A stretch of DNA of 64,000 nt from Hyphomicrobiaceae bacterium (GCA_020442165.1 JAGRKV010000054.1:62001-126000), one strand, 5' to 3'; counted from the first letter of the stretch, positions 9,119 to 17,734 are shown. Translations and numbers: made by a program. Notes: generated by a model from the sequence alone, not told the origin.

Positions 9119-9603
9119 CGGCTACCTCGGTTCTGCGTGACGGAGAAGGAAGTTCACCCCCATGTTTTGGGGAGGGGCACTGTTTTCGGTGCTGGTGGAG
9201 AAACCTCCATGCAGCAACACCGCTGCATCTCCAGTGCCAACATCCAATAGTGAAACAATAGCGGCACACTCCTGAATGACACCTGAATGACCTGTTAAGA
9301 TCGCTTCTGCGGTCAAGTTGTGAATTTCATTTCAGAAAATGACGCCTCGTAAGACTCTTGCTGCAGGTTTCGATCTGCCAAGTGTCGGATTCATTGATGT
9401 ATTGGCGTTATGCGCGTTGCGTTGACAACTTGAGCGCGCAAACAAATTATCAACTAAACAAAATAACCAAGTTATTTTGAGTGGCAAGACTGCAAGTTAT
9501 TATAAGAGTTAAATGAGGCAGTCACAAGTATTCGACGCCTCGACGCGAATGGGCGTGTCGCTGACGATGCTTGTACTCAACTCATCGTCAAGGGAGACAC
9601 CCG
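9119..9603. other. AT-rich divergent intergenic region
   Basis: The 485 bases between two divergent small-protein genes contain a strikingly AT-rich segment (about 9440-9515) with a perfect palindrome and promoter-like hexamers (TTGACA at 9422-9427; TATAAG at 9501-9506). No convincing gene is present. Confidence 0.5.
9460..9506 (+). promoter_or_regulatory. Operator-like palindrome next to a promoter candidate
   Basis: AAAATAAC (9460-9467), CAA and GTTATTTT (9471-9478) form a perfect palindrome. AAGTTATT occurs twice, at 9469-9476 and 9494-9501, 25 bases apart. TTGAGT (9477-9482) and TATAAG (9501-9506), 18 bases apart, could be -35 and -10 boxes for the gene starting at 9604. The regulator is unknown. 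Confidence 0.45.
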
Positions 9604-9846
9604 ATGCTCAAGCGTACTTCCGCACTCGCCGCAGTGTCCGCAATTGCCATGTTCGTCATGCCCGCCGCTTCCCAGGCTGGACATATGCTGCGCGATGGTC
9701 GTGCGGACTGCGAACTAACGAAACTCATTGAGCGCACCATGGAACGCACCGATCGTGCCGTTCGCACCATGATCGTACATGAACGCCGCGATCACGGACG
9801 CCTTGATCTAGGTCTTGAGCGCCTCTTCCGCGATCACCGCCGCTGA
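9604..9846 (+). CDS. Small secreted hypothetical protein
   Basis: An 80-residue protein with an N-terminal signal peptide (LKRTSALAAVSAIAMFVMPAA, cleavage probably after SQA about residue 25). The mature part is highly charged, with one cysteine and Arg-rich amphipathic stretches (LIERTMERTDRAVRTMIVHERRD). GGGAG lies about 8 bases before the ATG. The gene is bracketed by an AT-rich operator-like region upstream and a strong rho-independent terminator downstream, so it is a tightly delimited, probably regulated single-gene unit. I do not recognise the family. Confidence 0.6.
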   Translation: MLKRTSALAAVSAIAMFVMPAASQAGHMLRDGRADCELTKLIERTMERTDRAVRTMIVHERRDHGRLDLGLERLFRDHRR

Positions 9847-9886
9847 ACGGCCGGTAGCAATCTGGCAGGCACAGCCGGCTTTGCAG

Positions 9887-9928
9887 GGCCGCGCGGAATT
9901 CCAACCGGAACCGCGCGGCCTTTCTTTT
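9887..9928 (+). terminator. Rho-independent terminator after the small secreted protein gene
   Basis: GGCCGCGCGG (9887-9896) pairs perfectly with CCGCGCGGCC (9911-9920), with TTCC/GGAA extending the stem past a two-base bulge, followed by TTTCTTTT. Confidence 0.9.
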
Positions 9929-9950
9929 GGCTGCAGCCGCGCCGAATGTC

Positions 9951-10586
9951 TCAAATGATGCCGAGCGCCAGTTGCACGGGCTTGAAGGAACGGCGGTGGT
10001 AGGCGGTCACGCCGAGCCGCGCAATTGCATCCTTGTGTTCGGGTGTCCCGTATCCCTTGTGCCGCTCAAATCCGTAGCCAGGGCATTCCCGCGCCAGCGC
10101 GATCATGATCCGGTCGCGCGTCACCTTGGCCAGGATGGAGGCCGCCGCGATGGACAGGCACTTGGCATCGCCCTTCACGATCGCTCGCGCTGGGAATGGC
10201 AGTCGCGGCAGCTTGTTGCCATCCACCAGCGCCAGCCGCGGCACGACTGTGAGCTGTTTGGTCGCCTCTACCATCGCCCAGAGCGTCGCGTTGAGTATGT
10301 TGTCACGGTCGATCCGCTCCGCATCCGCGACGGCGATGCCGTAGGCCAGCGCACTCGACTGAATGCGTTGATACAGAACCTCGCGGACATCCGCGTCGAG
10401 CGCCTTGGAATCGGCGATGCCCGACGGAATGCTGTCGGGGTCGAGTATAACCGCTGCGGCGACGACCGGCCCAGCCCAAGGACCGCGCCCCGCCTCGTCG
10501 ATGCCGACGATTGGTCCGCCACCGAGCGACAACTCGACGGATTCGAGTTCGAATGTGGGCGTCAGGCGCGAATCAGAAATCTTCAT
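9951..10586 (-). CDS. rnhB: Ribonuclease HII
   Basis: Endonuclease that cuts the RNA strand of RNA-DNA hybrids and removes single ribonucleotides from DNA. The GIDEAGRGPWAGPVVAAAV motif supplies the first two acidic residues (D30, E31), VDGNKLP the third (D122), and SIAAASILAKVTRD is the typical later motif. At 211 residues it has the family length. The same frame runs open far upstream, but that part overlaps the radical SAM gene in another frame and looks unlike protein, so the start is the ATG at 10586. It is 31 bases downstream of the radical SAM gene on the same strand and probably in its transcript. In Caulobacter and rhizobia rnhB and ccrM are also close neighbours. Confidence 0.95.
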   Translation of the reverse strand: MKISDSRLTPTFELESVELSLGGGPIVGIDEAGRGPWAGPVVAAAVILDPDSIPSGIADSKALDADVREVLYQRIQSSALAYGIAVADAERIDRDNILNATLWAMVEATKQLTVVPRLALVDGNKLPRLPFPARAIVKGDAKCLSIAAASILAKVTRDRIMIALARECPGYGFERHKGYGTPEHKDAIARLGVTAYHRRSFKPVQLALGII

Positions 10587-10617
10587 GCAGCAAGCGTGCG
10601 GTGGCTGCACGCCGCTG

Positions 10618-11769
10618 TCAAAGCAGCCCGAGTTGTCCGCCGGGGAGAACCGGGCGGCGGAACAGATCCGTCCGCAACTGTTGCCGCTCGCCCGAAAGTC
10701 CCGCGCGCCTTCGCGCCAGCCTGAATCTCTGGGCAATTTGCGAGGCATAGGGGCCGCTCCCCGTCTTGCGCAGGCCGAAGGCACTGCGATAGTCCTGCCC
10801 TTCATGCATGCTCTGCAGCAGGTTGATGACGCGACGTGCCCGCCCCGGCTGCTGTTCCTCCAGCCATTCCCGGAACAGCGCCTTGATTTCGAGCGGTAGG
10901 CGCAACAGCACATAGCCCGCCTCACGCACACCCACCCGCGCCGCGGCGGTCAGTACCGCTTCGATCTCGTGGTCGTTGATGGCCGGAATGATTGGAGCCA
11001 TCATGAGGGTGGTTGGTACGCCCGCCTCGCCAAGCAGCCGCAACGCCTCCAGCCGTCGCGCCGGAGTGGCGGCGCGTGGCTCCATGGCCCGCGCCAGGCG
11101 ACGGTCGAGTGTGGTGATGGAAAGTGCCACCTTGGCGAGCCCCTTCTCCGCCATGCGCGACAGGATGTCGATGTCGCGCACAACGAGCGCCGACTTGGTG
11201 ACGATGCCGACCGGGTGCTGAGCCCGCTCCAGAACTTCCAGAATTTGTCGCGTCAACCGCCTCTCGCGTTCGATCGGCTGGTAGGGGTCTGTGTTCGTTC
11301 CAAGCGCGATGATGCGCGGCCGGTAACGCGGGTTGGCGAGTTCGCGTTCGAGCAACTGGGGCGCATTGGGCTTGACGTACAGGATCGTCTCGAAGTCGAG
11401 CCCGGCTGAATGGCCCAGATAGCAATGCGTCGGTCGCGCGTAGCAGTAGATGCAGCCATGCTCGCAGCCCCGATAGGGGTTGATCGATTGGTCGAACGAA
11501 ATGTCCGGGCTGTCGTTGGTGGTGATGATGTTGCGAGCCGCTTCGTCCTGTACGCGGGTCTTAAACGGAGGCAGGTCGCCTAGCGAGTCCCAGCCGTCGT
11601 CGAACGCCTCTCGGGTCTCCGGCTCATACCGGCCAGAAGCATTGGAGACCGCACCCCGTCCCCTCCTGCGGTCACTCTCCACCCGTGCCCTGTCGATCCG
11701 TTCTGCATCGGCGTCGAATTCGCAGGTGTGATCGCCATACTCTTCTTGCTCGCAATGACCGCGGCTCAT
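10618..11769 (-). CDS. PA0069-family radical SAM protein
   Basis: A 383-residue radical S-adenosylmethionine enzyme. The 4Fe-4S motif is GCEHGCIYCYARP (Cys 102, 106, 109), the CX3CX2C spacing of the superfamily. The conserved stretch with NPYRGCEHGC and, later, LGTNTDPYQPIERERRLTRQILEVL marks the PA0069/Rv2578c family, distantly related to spore photoproduct lyase. Its reaction is not established. The N-terminal 60 residues are polar and variable. The ATG at 11769 (MSRGHC) is chosen, as upstream sequence is hydrophobic and poorly conserved in style; GGGA lies 8 bases before it. It precedes rnhB by 31 bases. The nearby plus-strand glycosyltransferase gene is divergent from it. Confidence 0.88.
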   Translation of the reverse strand: MSRGHCEQEEYGDHTCEFDADAERIDRARVESDRRRGRGAVSNASGRYEPETREAFDDGWDSLGDLPPFKTRVQDEAARNIITTNDSPDISFDQSINPYRGCEHGCIYCYARPTHCYLGHSAGLDFETILYVKPNAPQLLERELANPRYRPRIIALGTNTDPYQPIERERRLTRQILEVLERAQHPVGIVTKSALVVRDIDILSRMAEKGLAKVALSITTLDRRLARAMEPRAATPARRLEALRLLGEAGVPTTLMMAPIIPAINDHEIEAVLTAAARVGVREAGYVLLRLPLEIKALFREWLEEQQPGRARRVINLLQSMHEGQDYRSAFGLRKTGSGPYASQIAQRFRLARRRAGLSGERQQLRTDLFRRPVLPGGQLGLL

Positions 11770-11919
11770 GAACTTGTCCCGTTCGGCTGCCTTCCTGCTC
11801 CATGCAACCAAGGATACGACGACAGAAAGAACAAAGAAAGAACAAAAATCGAGGAGTGCCCAGCCTTCAGGCAGCGCTTTGGATTTAATCACCATTGCAG
11901 TTGTTGCGGTTATGCAGGC

Positions 11920-12675
11920 ATGCCAGACAGGGGCATGATTTCAGTCGTCATTCCAACCTTGAATGCGGAGCAACGCTTCGCCGCCTGTCTGACCGCCCTC
12001 GTACCGGCAGCGGTCGATGGCTTCGTGCGCGAAGTCATCATCGCCGACGGCGGCTCACGCGATGGCACGGCCAAGATCGCCGAACAGGCTGGCGCTACCT
12101 ATTTGACCACCGAACCAGGACGCGGCACGCAGCTGCACGCAGGCGCTGCACGCGCAAAACAGCCCTGGCTGCTGTTTCTTCACGCTGACACCGTCTTGTC
12201 ACCAGGCTGGGAGGATGCGGCAGCAGCGTTCATGGGGCGGGTCGATCTCGGTGGTCTGCCTTTGGCGGCGGCCGCATTCCGTTTTGCGCTCGACGACATC
12301 GGCGTTGCACCGCGTACACTGGAGCGCCTCGTGGCGATCCGCAGCAGCCTCCTCAAACGGCCGTATGGCGACCAGGGTTTGCTGATACCCCGTCGCCTTT
12401 ATGACGAGATCGGCGGCTATAGAAAGATTGCGCTGATGGAGGACGTCGATATTGTCCGCCGCCTCGGTCGGCGCCGTTTGACCATCCTGCGTGCCACGGC
12501 CATCACCGGCGCGCAGCGTTATCGTCAGCACGGCTACTTGCAAAGAGTGCTGAGAAACCAGATGTGTCTCATGCTTTATTCGGCAGGCGTTGCACCCGAT
12601 CGCATCGCGCGCGTCTATGATGGGCGCAATGCAGCGGCGGGAAAATCCGCAAGCCAGTACGGACGTGAAATCTGA
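11920..12675 (+). CDS. TIGR04283-type family 2 glycosyltransferase
   Basis: A GT-A fold glycosyltransferase of about 250 residues. It begins ISVVIPTLNAEQRF, the standard GT2 opening, has IIADGGSRDGT (nucleotide-binding Asp) near residue 45, and HADT as the DxD equivalent. The family name in databases refers to arsenosugar synthesis, but most members have no proven substrate. The start is uncertain: the ATG at 11920 or the one at 11935. It lies 11 bases upstream of the exported metallo-hydrolase gene, and a second glycosyltransferase of the companion TIGR04282 type follows that, so the three probably form one operon. Confidence 0.85.
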   Translation: MPDRGMISVVIPTLNAEQRFAACLTALVPAAVDGFVREVIIADGGSRDGTAKIAEQAGATYLTTEPGRGTQLHAGAARAKQPWLLFLHADTVLSPGWEDAAAAFMGRVDLGGLPLAAAAFRFALDDIGVAPRTLERLVAIRSSLLKRPYGDQGLLIPRRLYDEIGGYRKIALMEDVDIVRRLGRRRLTILRATAITGAQRYRQHGYLQRVLRNQMCLMLYSAGVAPDRIARVYDGRNAAAGKSASQYGREI

Positions 12676-12686
12676 AGGAGGAAGCG

Positions 12687-13658
12687 ATGACCGGATCATT
12701 TCGTGTTGACCGCCGGGAATTCGTCGTCAGCGCGACGGCGGCCGCAGCGTTCCTGGGCATCAATTCGCGCATGGTATTTGCGGAAAGCCCAGCGGCTGCC
12801 GACTTGATGGCCAAGGGTTACTACTCCTTCAAGGTCGGCGACATCGAGGTCACGACGATCTCAGACGGCATCTGGCAGAAGCCGCATGATCCAGGCTTCA
12901 TAAAGAATGCGACAGTGGAAGAGACCAAGGCCGCGCTGACCGCGGCAGGTCTGCCGTCAGAATCCGTGCCGATACCATTCACGGTGACCGTAGTGCGTAC
13001 CGGTGGCCGCACCATCATGTTCGATTCTGGCACCGGCGCGCAGCTGGCGCCTACCGCAGGCAAGCTGGCGGCCAACATGGCGGCAGCGGGCATCGATGCC
13101 GGCAAGATCGACATGGTCGTCATCACCCATTTCCACCCCGACCATATCTTCGGTCTGATGCAGAAGGAGACCAACGCCCAGGTCTATCCCGATGCGCAGA
13201 TCGTGGTGCCGAAAAAGGAGCTGGCGTGGTGGACAGATCCGGGCGTGCTCGCGAAGCTGCCGGAGAACCGCCAAGGGCTGGCCAAACGCATCCAGTCGAC
13301 GTTGCCTACCTGGAAGAACCTCACCGCCGCCGAGGACGGAGCGGACGTCGCTCCCGGCATCGTCGCGGTGGGCGCCTATGGTCATACGCCGGGACACACC
13401 ACGTACATCGTCGGCTCCGGCAAGGACCAGCTCGTCGTTCTCGCCGACATCACCAACATACCCGCGCTCTTCGTGCGCCACCCGGAATGGCACGCTGCCT
13501 TCGATGGCGATCCAGTTATGGCCGAAGCAAGCCGTCGCCGCATGTTCGATCGCGTTATCGCCGATAATGTCATCATGACGGGCTATCACTTCGGCATGCC
13601 AGGCGCCGGACGCATCCAGAAGGACGGCAATGGCTATGCCTACGTGCCGCTCGCCTAG
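12687..13658 (+). CDS. Exported MBL-fold metallo-hydrolase
   Basis: A 323-residue metallo-beta-lactamase-fold hydrolase. The N-terminus reads DRREFVVSA followed by an Ala-rich hydrophobic stretch ending near residue 33, a twin-arginine export signal. The zinc-binding motif HFHPDH is at residues 148-153, a second metal-ligand His is in TPGHT (about residue 239), and D of LADIT and H of GYHFG complete a two-metal site. Close relatives include quorum-quenching lactonase-like proteins, but the substrate cannot be deduced. AAGGAGG precedes the ATG by 6 bases. It is sandwiched between two glycosyltransferase genes, with 11 bases to the first. Confidence 0.9.
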   Translation: MTGSFRVDRREFVVSATAAAAFLGINSRMVFAESPAAADLMAKGYYSFKVGDIEVTTISDGIWQKPHDPGFIKNATVEETKAALTAAGLPSESVPIPFTVTVVRTGGRTIMFDSGTGAQLAPTAGKLAANMAAAGIDAGKIDMVVITHFHPDHIFGLMQKETNAQVYPDAQIVVPKKELAWWTDPGVLAKLPENRQGLAKRIQSTLPTWKNLTAAEDGADVAPGIVAVGAYGHTPGHTTYIVGSGKDQLVVLADITNIPALFVRHPEWHAAFDGDPVMAEASRRRMFDRVIADNVIMTGYHFGMPGAGRIQKDGNGYAYVPLA

Positions 13659-13759
13659 TGCACTTCCGGCTGAGGCATAAGCGCTTCAGGTCGCGACCGC
13701 GGACCAGCGTTGTGCGCGGCCCCCGCGGAGCAACCAGAGCGCACCCGAAGTTGAGCAGT

Positions 13760-14449
13760 GTGAGCGTTAAGGAACCGGATCGTTTCAAGGTAAGGCTGAA
13801 ACGATCCAGTCCGCGTTCCAGCCGTCAGCTCGTCATCATGTTGAAGGCGCCGGCCATGGGCCGGGTCAAAACGCGGCTGGCGCGCGACATAGGTGTGGTG
13901 CGCGCGACGTGGTTTTATCGCCATGCAACGCGCATGCTGCTTCAGCGCCTGTCACGCGACCCGCGATGGTCGACACTGATCGCAGTGGCACCCGATGGCG
14001 CGGTCGCCGGCAGGTCCTGGCCGGAGTCGATCGCGCGGCGTCCGCAGGGCAATGGCGATCTGGGCGCGCGCATGCAGCGCCTCTTCGATGGTTCGCCGCC
14101 GGGCCCTGTCGTCATAATCGGCACCGACTGCATCGACGTAACGGCCGCCGACATTGCCGCCGCCTTTCGGGCGCTAGGTTCCAGCCGGTGCGTGCTCGGT
14201 CCCGCGCGCGATGGTGGCTATTGGCTGATCGGGCAGTCAAGAATGCCAAGGCCGCTCGCGGTATTTGCCGGTGTGCGCTGGTCAGGTCCGGACACTCTGA
14301 CCGACACAATGGCAAACCTGAATGGCTACTCCACATCATTGCTGCAGCAACTCGAAGACGTCGATACCGCCGATGAGTGGCGTCGCTCCGCCGCCGCGGG
14401 TGTGCGCTGTGTCGGCAGCAGGACATTTGGCAATGCTAATTGGTCTTGA
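13760..14449 (+). CDS. TIGR04282-type (DUF2064) glycosyltransferase
   Basis: A nucleotide-diphospho-sugar transferase-like protein. Diagnostic parts are LKAPAMGRVKTRLARDIG, VVIIGTDCIDV and LGPARDGGYWLIG, characteristic of the DUF2064/TIGR04282 family, which is usually encoded beside TIGR04283 proteins. About 229 residues result from the GTG at 13760. The frame is open back to a GTG at 13658 that overlaps the stop of the hydrolase gene, so coupling is possible, but that extra segment is Arg-rich and unlike the family. Its role with the two upstream genes is probably in making or transferring a sugar to a lipid or small molecule, inferred from context only. Confidence 0.82.
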   Translation: MSVKEPDRFKVRLKRSSPRSSRQLVIMLKAPAMGRVKTRLARDIGVVRATWFYRHATRMLLQRLSRDPRWSTLIAVAPDGAVAGRSWPESIARRPQGNGDLGARMQRLFDGSPPGPVVIIGTDCIDVTAADIAAAFRALGSSRCVLGPARDGGYWLIGQSRMPRPLAVFAGVRWSGPDTLTDTMANLNGYSTSLLQQLEDVDTADEWRRSAAAGVRCVGSRTFGNANWS

Positions 14450-14522
14450 TGTGCTTTGATCGCCGGACAAGTACTCATTGCGATGTTAAGATGGGGCGCA
14501 TCCAAGCTTTGTTCGGGGCAAC

Positions 14523-15392
14523 ATGTCAGCACAACCGCAAACCTATTCACCGGCTCAGTATCTGGACGCGGGCTTTCGTGCGGAGATGGCAGGGGAGCGT
14601 GATCGCGCGGCCCAGTACTATACCTATCTGGCTGAAGCCTTTCCGGAAACGCCAGAAGGTGAGGCAGCACGCGGCGGTCTCATGCGGCTGGGGCTTGGCC
14701 CGCGTGGCGCGCCAGGCTCGCAGCCATACTGGGAAACCGCGCAGGCGGACCATGCGCACGGCGCCGATGGCCACGCGCCGCCCGCCCAGGCCACACGACA
14801 GGCGACGCCGCGAACACAGCCGCCACCGGCTGGCCAAGCTCCCCACCAACGCCGTCCCTCACAGCAGCCTTCACAATCAGACGCTGCCGCATCAGCAGCA
14901 GCAAGCGCGGCTGGCCAGCGCATTCGACTGGGCGATCTGGCACGGCAGGACACCGCTAGGCCAGGGATGGCGCTCCCGCAGGCGGCATCGGCACACGATC
15001 TGAATGTTTCCAACGCTGCCGTCGATGCAGGCGAGCCGATGCGCTTGCCCGAAGTCGTTGCGCGGCGGGCCCGCGAGCTTGCCGACGGCGAGGAAAGCCT
15101 GGGCCTTCCCCCGCGCTATCGTGGCGCTAGAACGCTCGCCCGGCTCATCGCCGTTCTGGGGTGGATACTCGCTGCGGCTGGCATTGCACTTGTGATTCTG
15201 GCGTTCACTGGCCTTGCGGGTGGTGGCATGGGATCGGGTTTCGGCATGGTTGGCGCGATAGGGCTGGGGCTTGGCGCGATTTCAAGCGGCTGCATCATGG
15301 CGCTGGGGGGCCGTGTCGCGCTGGCTATCTTCGACCAGTCAGACCACATGCGTGAGATCTCAACATTGCTGCGCGCGCATGATGGGTTCTAG
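14523..15392 (+). CDS. Hypothetical membrane protein with polar Pro/Gln-rich linker
   Basis: I do not recognise a named family in this 289-residue protein. Residues 1-60 form a TPR-like helical pair (YLDAGFRAEMAGERDRAAQYYTYLAEAFPETPEGEAARGGL). A long linker rich in Ala, Pro, Gln and His follows (about 65-185). The C-terminal third has two hydrophobic helices, the second Gly-rich (around residues 205-230 and 235-268), and ends with a cytoplasmic-type tail. This suggests a membrane-anchored protein with a cytoplasmic N-terminal interaction domain. It follows the glycosyltransferase genes by 73 bases on the same strand and may be in their operon. GGGG stands upstream of the ATG. Confidence 0.65.
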   Translation: MSAQPQTYSPAQYLDAGFRAEMAGERDRAAQYYTYLAEAFPETPEGEAARGGLMRLGLGPRGAPGSQPYWETAQADHAHGADGHAPPAQATRQATPRTQPPPAGQAPHQRRPSQQPSQSDAAASAAASAAGQRIRLGDLARQDTARPGMALPQAASAHDLNVSNAAVDAGEPMRLPEVVARRARELADGEESLGLPPRYRGARTLARLIAVLGWILAAAGIALVILAFTGLAGGGMGSGFGMVGAIGLGLGAISSGCIMALGGRVALAIFDQSDHMREISTLLRAHDGF

Positions 15393-15553
15393 AGTTCGAA
15401 CTACCGGGATGGCCGAAGGCATTCCAATCTTCAGCGCGAACAGCGAACAGGCAGTAATTCACAGCACTGAAGCGCATATGGCTTAAGCGTAACCGGCTTG
15501 GCGCGTGTGGCATTGTTCAAACTGCGGCGCCAAGGTGAGCTGCTTTGCTGTCG

Positions 15554-16444
15554 TCAGCGCGAAAAGTTGCCTTTCTGGAATGAGGTCAAGAGCACCGCCA
15601 GGCCAGCCAGGACCAGTCCAGTGAGCTGCACGGGACTAAGCGTTTCACCAAACATCAAATAGGCCATGACGGCGGTCACGCCGGGGACGAGGAAAAACAG
15701 GCTCGATACTGTCGAGACCGCGTTCTGACGGATGAGCAGCATCAGCAGCGAGATCGCCCCGATTGAAAGCACGATGACCAGCCAGCCGAGTGCGAAAATA
15801 AATTTTGGTGTCCATGCCACCTCCCCCGTCTCGGTCAGGAGACTTCCGATCCCGACGATGAGCAAGGCTCCCGCGTACTGCCAGACAGCACCCCGCATAA
15901 GTCCCAAGTTGGCGGAGGTTCGCTTCTGGTAGAGCGTTCCGGTCGTGATGCCGACGAGGGCAATCAAGGTCGCGGCTATCGTTTCCACATTTATGCCGCT
16001 GGCGGCGTCCGGTGTCGTCTCGATCTTCGGCAGGATAATCAAGGCCGCGCCGGCAAGACCAAGTGCCAGCCCCAGCCAGTGTTGTCGCGTCACCCGCTCA
16101 CCCAGGAGCGGACCTGCGAGAATTGCCGTCAAGATCGGCTGCAGCGAAACCACGAGCGCGGCGACGCCCGCCGGCATGCCGCGATGAATGGCCCAGAAAA
16201 CACCACCAAGATAAAGGCCGTGAATGAGCGCTCCGATTGCCGCAGCATGTCCGAATGCCGGCCAGCTATTCGTGCCTTTGCCGCCGCCGGTCGAGAATGC
16301 AACGGGTAGCAGCAGCACGATGACCAGGAGAAATCGTATCGAGAGGAACGTGAACGGCTCGGCATCGGCCGCACCAAGGCGCGATCCAATGAACCCGGTC
16401 GACCACAGCAATACGAACAATGCAGGCGCCGCGCGCATGAGCAT
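15554..16444 (-). CDS. DMT-superfamily EamA transporter
   Basis: Inner-membrane exporter of the drug/metabolite transporter superfamily, 296 residues with about ten transmembrane helices in two EamA repeats. The opening ALFVLLWSTGFIGSRLGA and the half-repeat marks GVFWAIHRGMPAGVAALVVSLQPILTA and LVPGVTAVMAYLMFGETLSPVQLTGLVLAGLAVLL are typical. The substrate is unknown; relatives export amino acids, purines or metabolites. The ATG at 16444 has GGGGA at a 6-base spacing and is preferred to an ATG at 16474. It lies 49 bases downstream of moaB on the same strand, so co-transcription is possible but not suggested by function. Confidence 0.9.
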   Translation of the reverse strand: MLMRAAPALFVLLWSTGFIGSRLGAADAEPFTFLSIRFLLVIVLLLPVAFSTGGGKGTNSWPAFGHAAAIGALIHGLYLGGVFWAIHRGMPAGVAALVVSLQPILTAILAGPLLGERVTRQHWLGLALGLAGAALIILPKIETTPDAASGINVETIAATLIALVGITTGTLYQKRTSANLGLMRGAVWQYAGALLIVGIGSLLTETGEVAWTPKFIFALGWLVIVLSIGAISLLMLLIRQNAVSTVSSLFFLVPGVTAVMAYLMFGETLSPVQLTGLVLAGLAVLLTSFQKGNFSR

Positions 16445-16493
16445 GGTCAATCCCCAGTGCGAGTCACGGGCCAAATTTCAATGGAGCTGAACG

Positions 16494-17036
16494 TCAACCG
16501 CCGCGCCGGTGTTCTTCCAGACGCGGCATGATCTCGACGAAGTTGCAGGGGCGGTGGCGGTTGTCGAGCTGCCATTTGAGGATGCCGTGCCAGGCATCCT
16601 TGCAGGCGCCCGGCGAGCCAGGCAGGCAGAAGATATATGTCCCGTGCGCAACACCGCCGCATGCCCGCGATTGAATGGTCGATGTCTCGATCTTCTGATA
16701 GGACAGCATGTGGAAAATCACGGAAAAGCCGTCGATCTCTTTCTCGAACAGCGGCTTTATCGCTTCAGGCGTGACGTCGCGGCCGGTGAAGCCAGTGCCG
16801 CCCGTCGTGATGACGACATCGATTTGAGGATCCTCGATCCACCCCTTCACATGGGAGCGAATTGCATTGACGTCGTCCTTGACGATGGCGCGGTCGGCCA
16901 CCGAATGACCGGCCTCGCCGATCATCTGCGCAAGCGTGTTGCCCGACTTGTCTTCGTCGAGCGAGCGCGTGTCCGACATCGTCAGAATCGCGATGCGCAC
17001 GGGGATGAAGGGGCGGTTCTCGTCGATCTTCGCCAT
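16494..17036 (-). CDS. moaB: Molybdenum cofactor biosynthesis protein B (MoaB/Mog family)
   Basis: A 180-residue molybdopterin-binding fold protein. The TTGGTGFTGRDVTPEAI motif and the later LPGSPGACKDAW segment are hallmarks of the MoaB/Mog family that adenylates molybdopterin before metal insertion. In organisms with MogA, MoaB may be a redundant or altered paralog; which applies here is not clear from sequence. It acts in the cytosol as an oligomer. The ATG at 17036 begins MAKIDENRPF, a common N-terminus of MoaB. No other cofactor-synthesis gene is in the window. Next to it are a transporter gene downstream and a GyrI-like gene upstream. Confidence 0.92.
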   Translation of the reverse strand: MAKIDENRPFIPVRIAILTMSDTRSLDEDKSGNTLAQMIGEAGHSVADRAIVKDDVNAIRSHVKGWIEDPQIDVVITTGGTGFTGRDVTPEAIKPLFEKEIDGFSVIFHMLSYQKIETSTIQSRACGGVAHGTYIFCLPGSPGACKDAWHGILKWQLDNRHRPCNFVEIMPRLEEHRRGG

Positions 17037-17194
17037 GGGTCTGGCCGTCGCTCCGTTTCAAGGTGAGCGGAATTTGACGGCAAATCGATGATCCGTAAAG
17101 CGGTGCGCTGCTCCCCTGCTGGCAGCCCGCATCATTCGGCGGTCCGGCAGGCCTGGCGACTTTCTCTTTCCCAGACCAGCCAAGGTACATGTCG

Positions 17195-17734
17195 CTACAC
17201 CGACTCTCTGGCAAACGCGACGGGCAGGCAAAGATCGGTGCGCAAATTCTCCGGTTCGCAGAACTTCGGATCGTCCATGTAGATCTCCACGAGCGGCCGG
17301 CCAACGGCGACCACCAGCCCGTTGGGTGCGTTCCAGCTCTCGCGAATGCGCCTGATCTCGCTGCCGATCGTTGAGTGGGGACCAACATGGCGATGTCGGT
17401 GATAGGCACCACCTGGCAGCCTTTGCGGCATCATGTGCTGCCACTTCTCCTGCGGAGCATTCGGAATTTCAATGCATGCGTCATAGCGGCAATGTTCGGC
17501 GGGCGTCACACGAGGGTCATCGTGGGCGAGGCCGTAACCCCGGTCGACGATGCCTCTGAGCCCGTTGGCGTCCAGCCAATCGAACATGAGTTGCCATGCC
17601 GAACTTGCTGACTGCTCATAAGGCCCCACAATGCGGTAGCTAACCAGCTGTGTCGGCCGCAGATAGACGAAGCTTGATTGCAAGTTGCGCTCCCGACCTG
17701 CCATGCAGACGGTCTCGCGGACCGCCATGTTCAT
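17195..17734 (-). CDS. GyrI-like effector-binding domain protein
   Basis: A 179-residue protein consisting of a single SbmC/GyrI-type (AraC_E_bind) effector domain: VYLRPTQLVSYRIVGPYEQSA, WQLMFDWLDANGL, DDPRVTPAEHCRYDACIEI, and a C-terminal PLVEIYMDDP. E. coli SbmC inhibits gyrase and protects against toxins; AraC regulators use the same fold to bind small molecules. No DNA-binding domain is present, so this is a stand-alone small-molecule binder or protective factor. The start could be the ATG at 17734 or one two codons later. The intergenic region upstream (17735-17872) is AT-rich and probably holds its promoter. Confidence 0.85.
   Translation of the reverse strand: MNMAVRETVCMAGRERNLQSSFVYLRPTQLVSYRIVGPYEQSASSAWQLMFDWLDANGLRGIVDRGYGLAHDDPRVTPAEHCRYDACIEIPNAPQEKWQHMMPQRLPGGAYHRHRHVGPHSTIGSEIRRIRESWNAPNGLVVAVGRPLVEIYMDDPKFCEPENLRTDLCLPVAFARESV

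Noticed and set aside
10587..10931. N-terminal extension of rnhB of about 115 residues
   Set aside because: It overlaps the radical SAM gene in another frame, has Cys/Arg-rich chance composition, and RNase HII starts naturally at the ATG at 10586.
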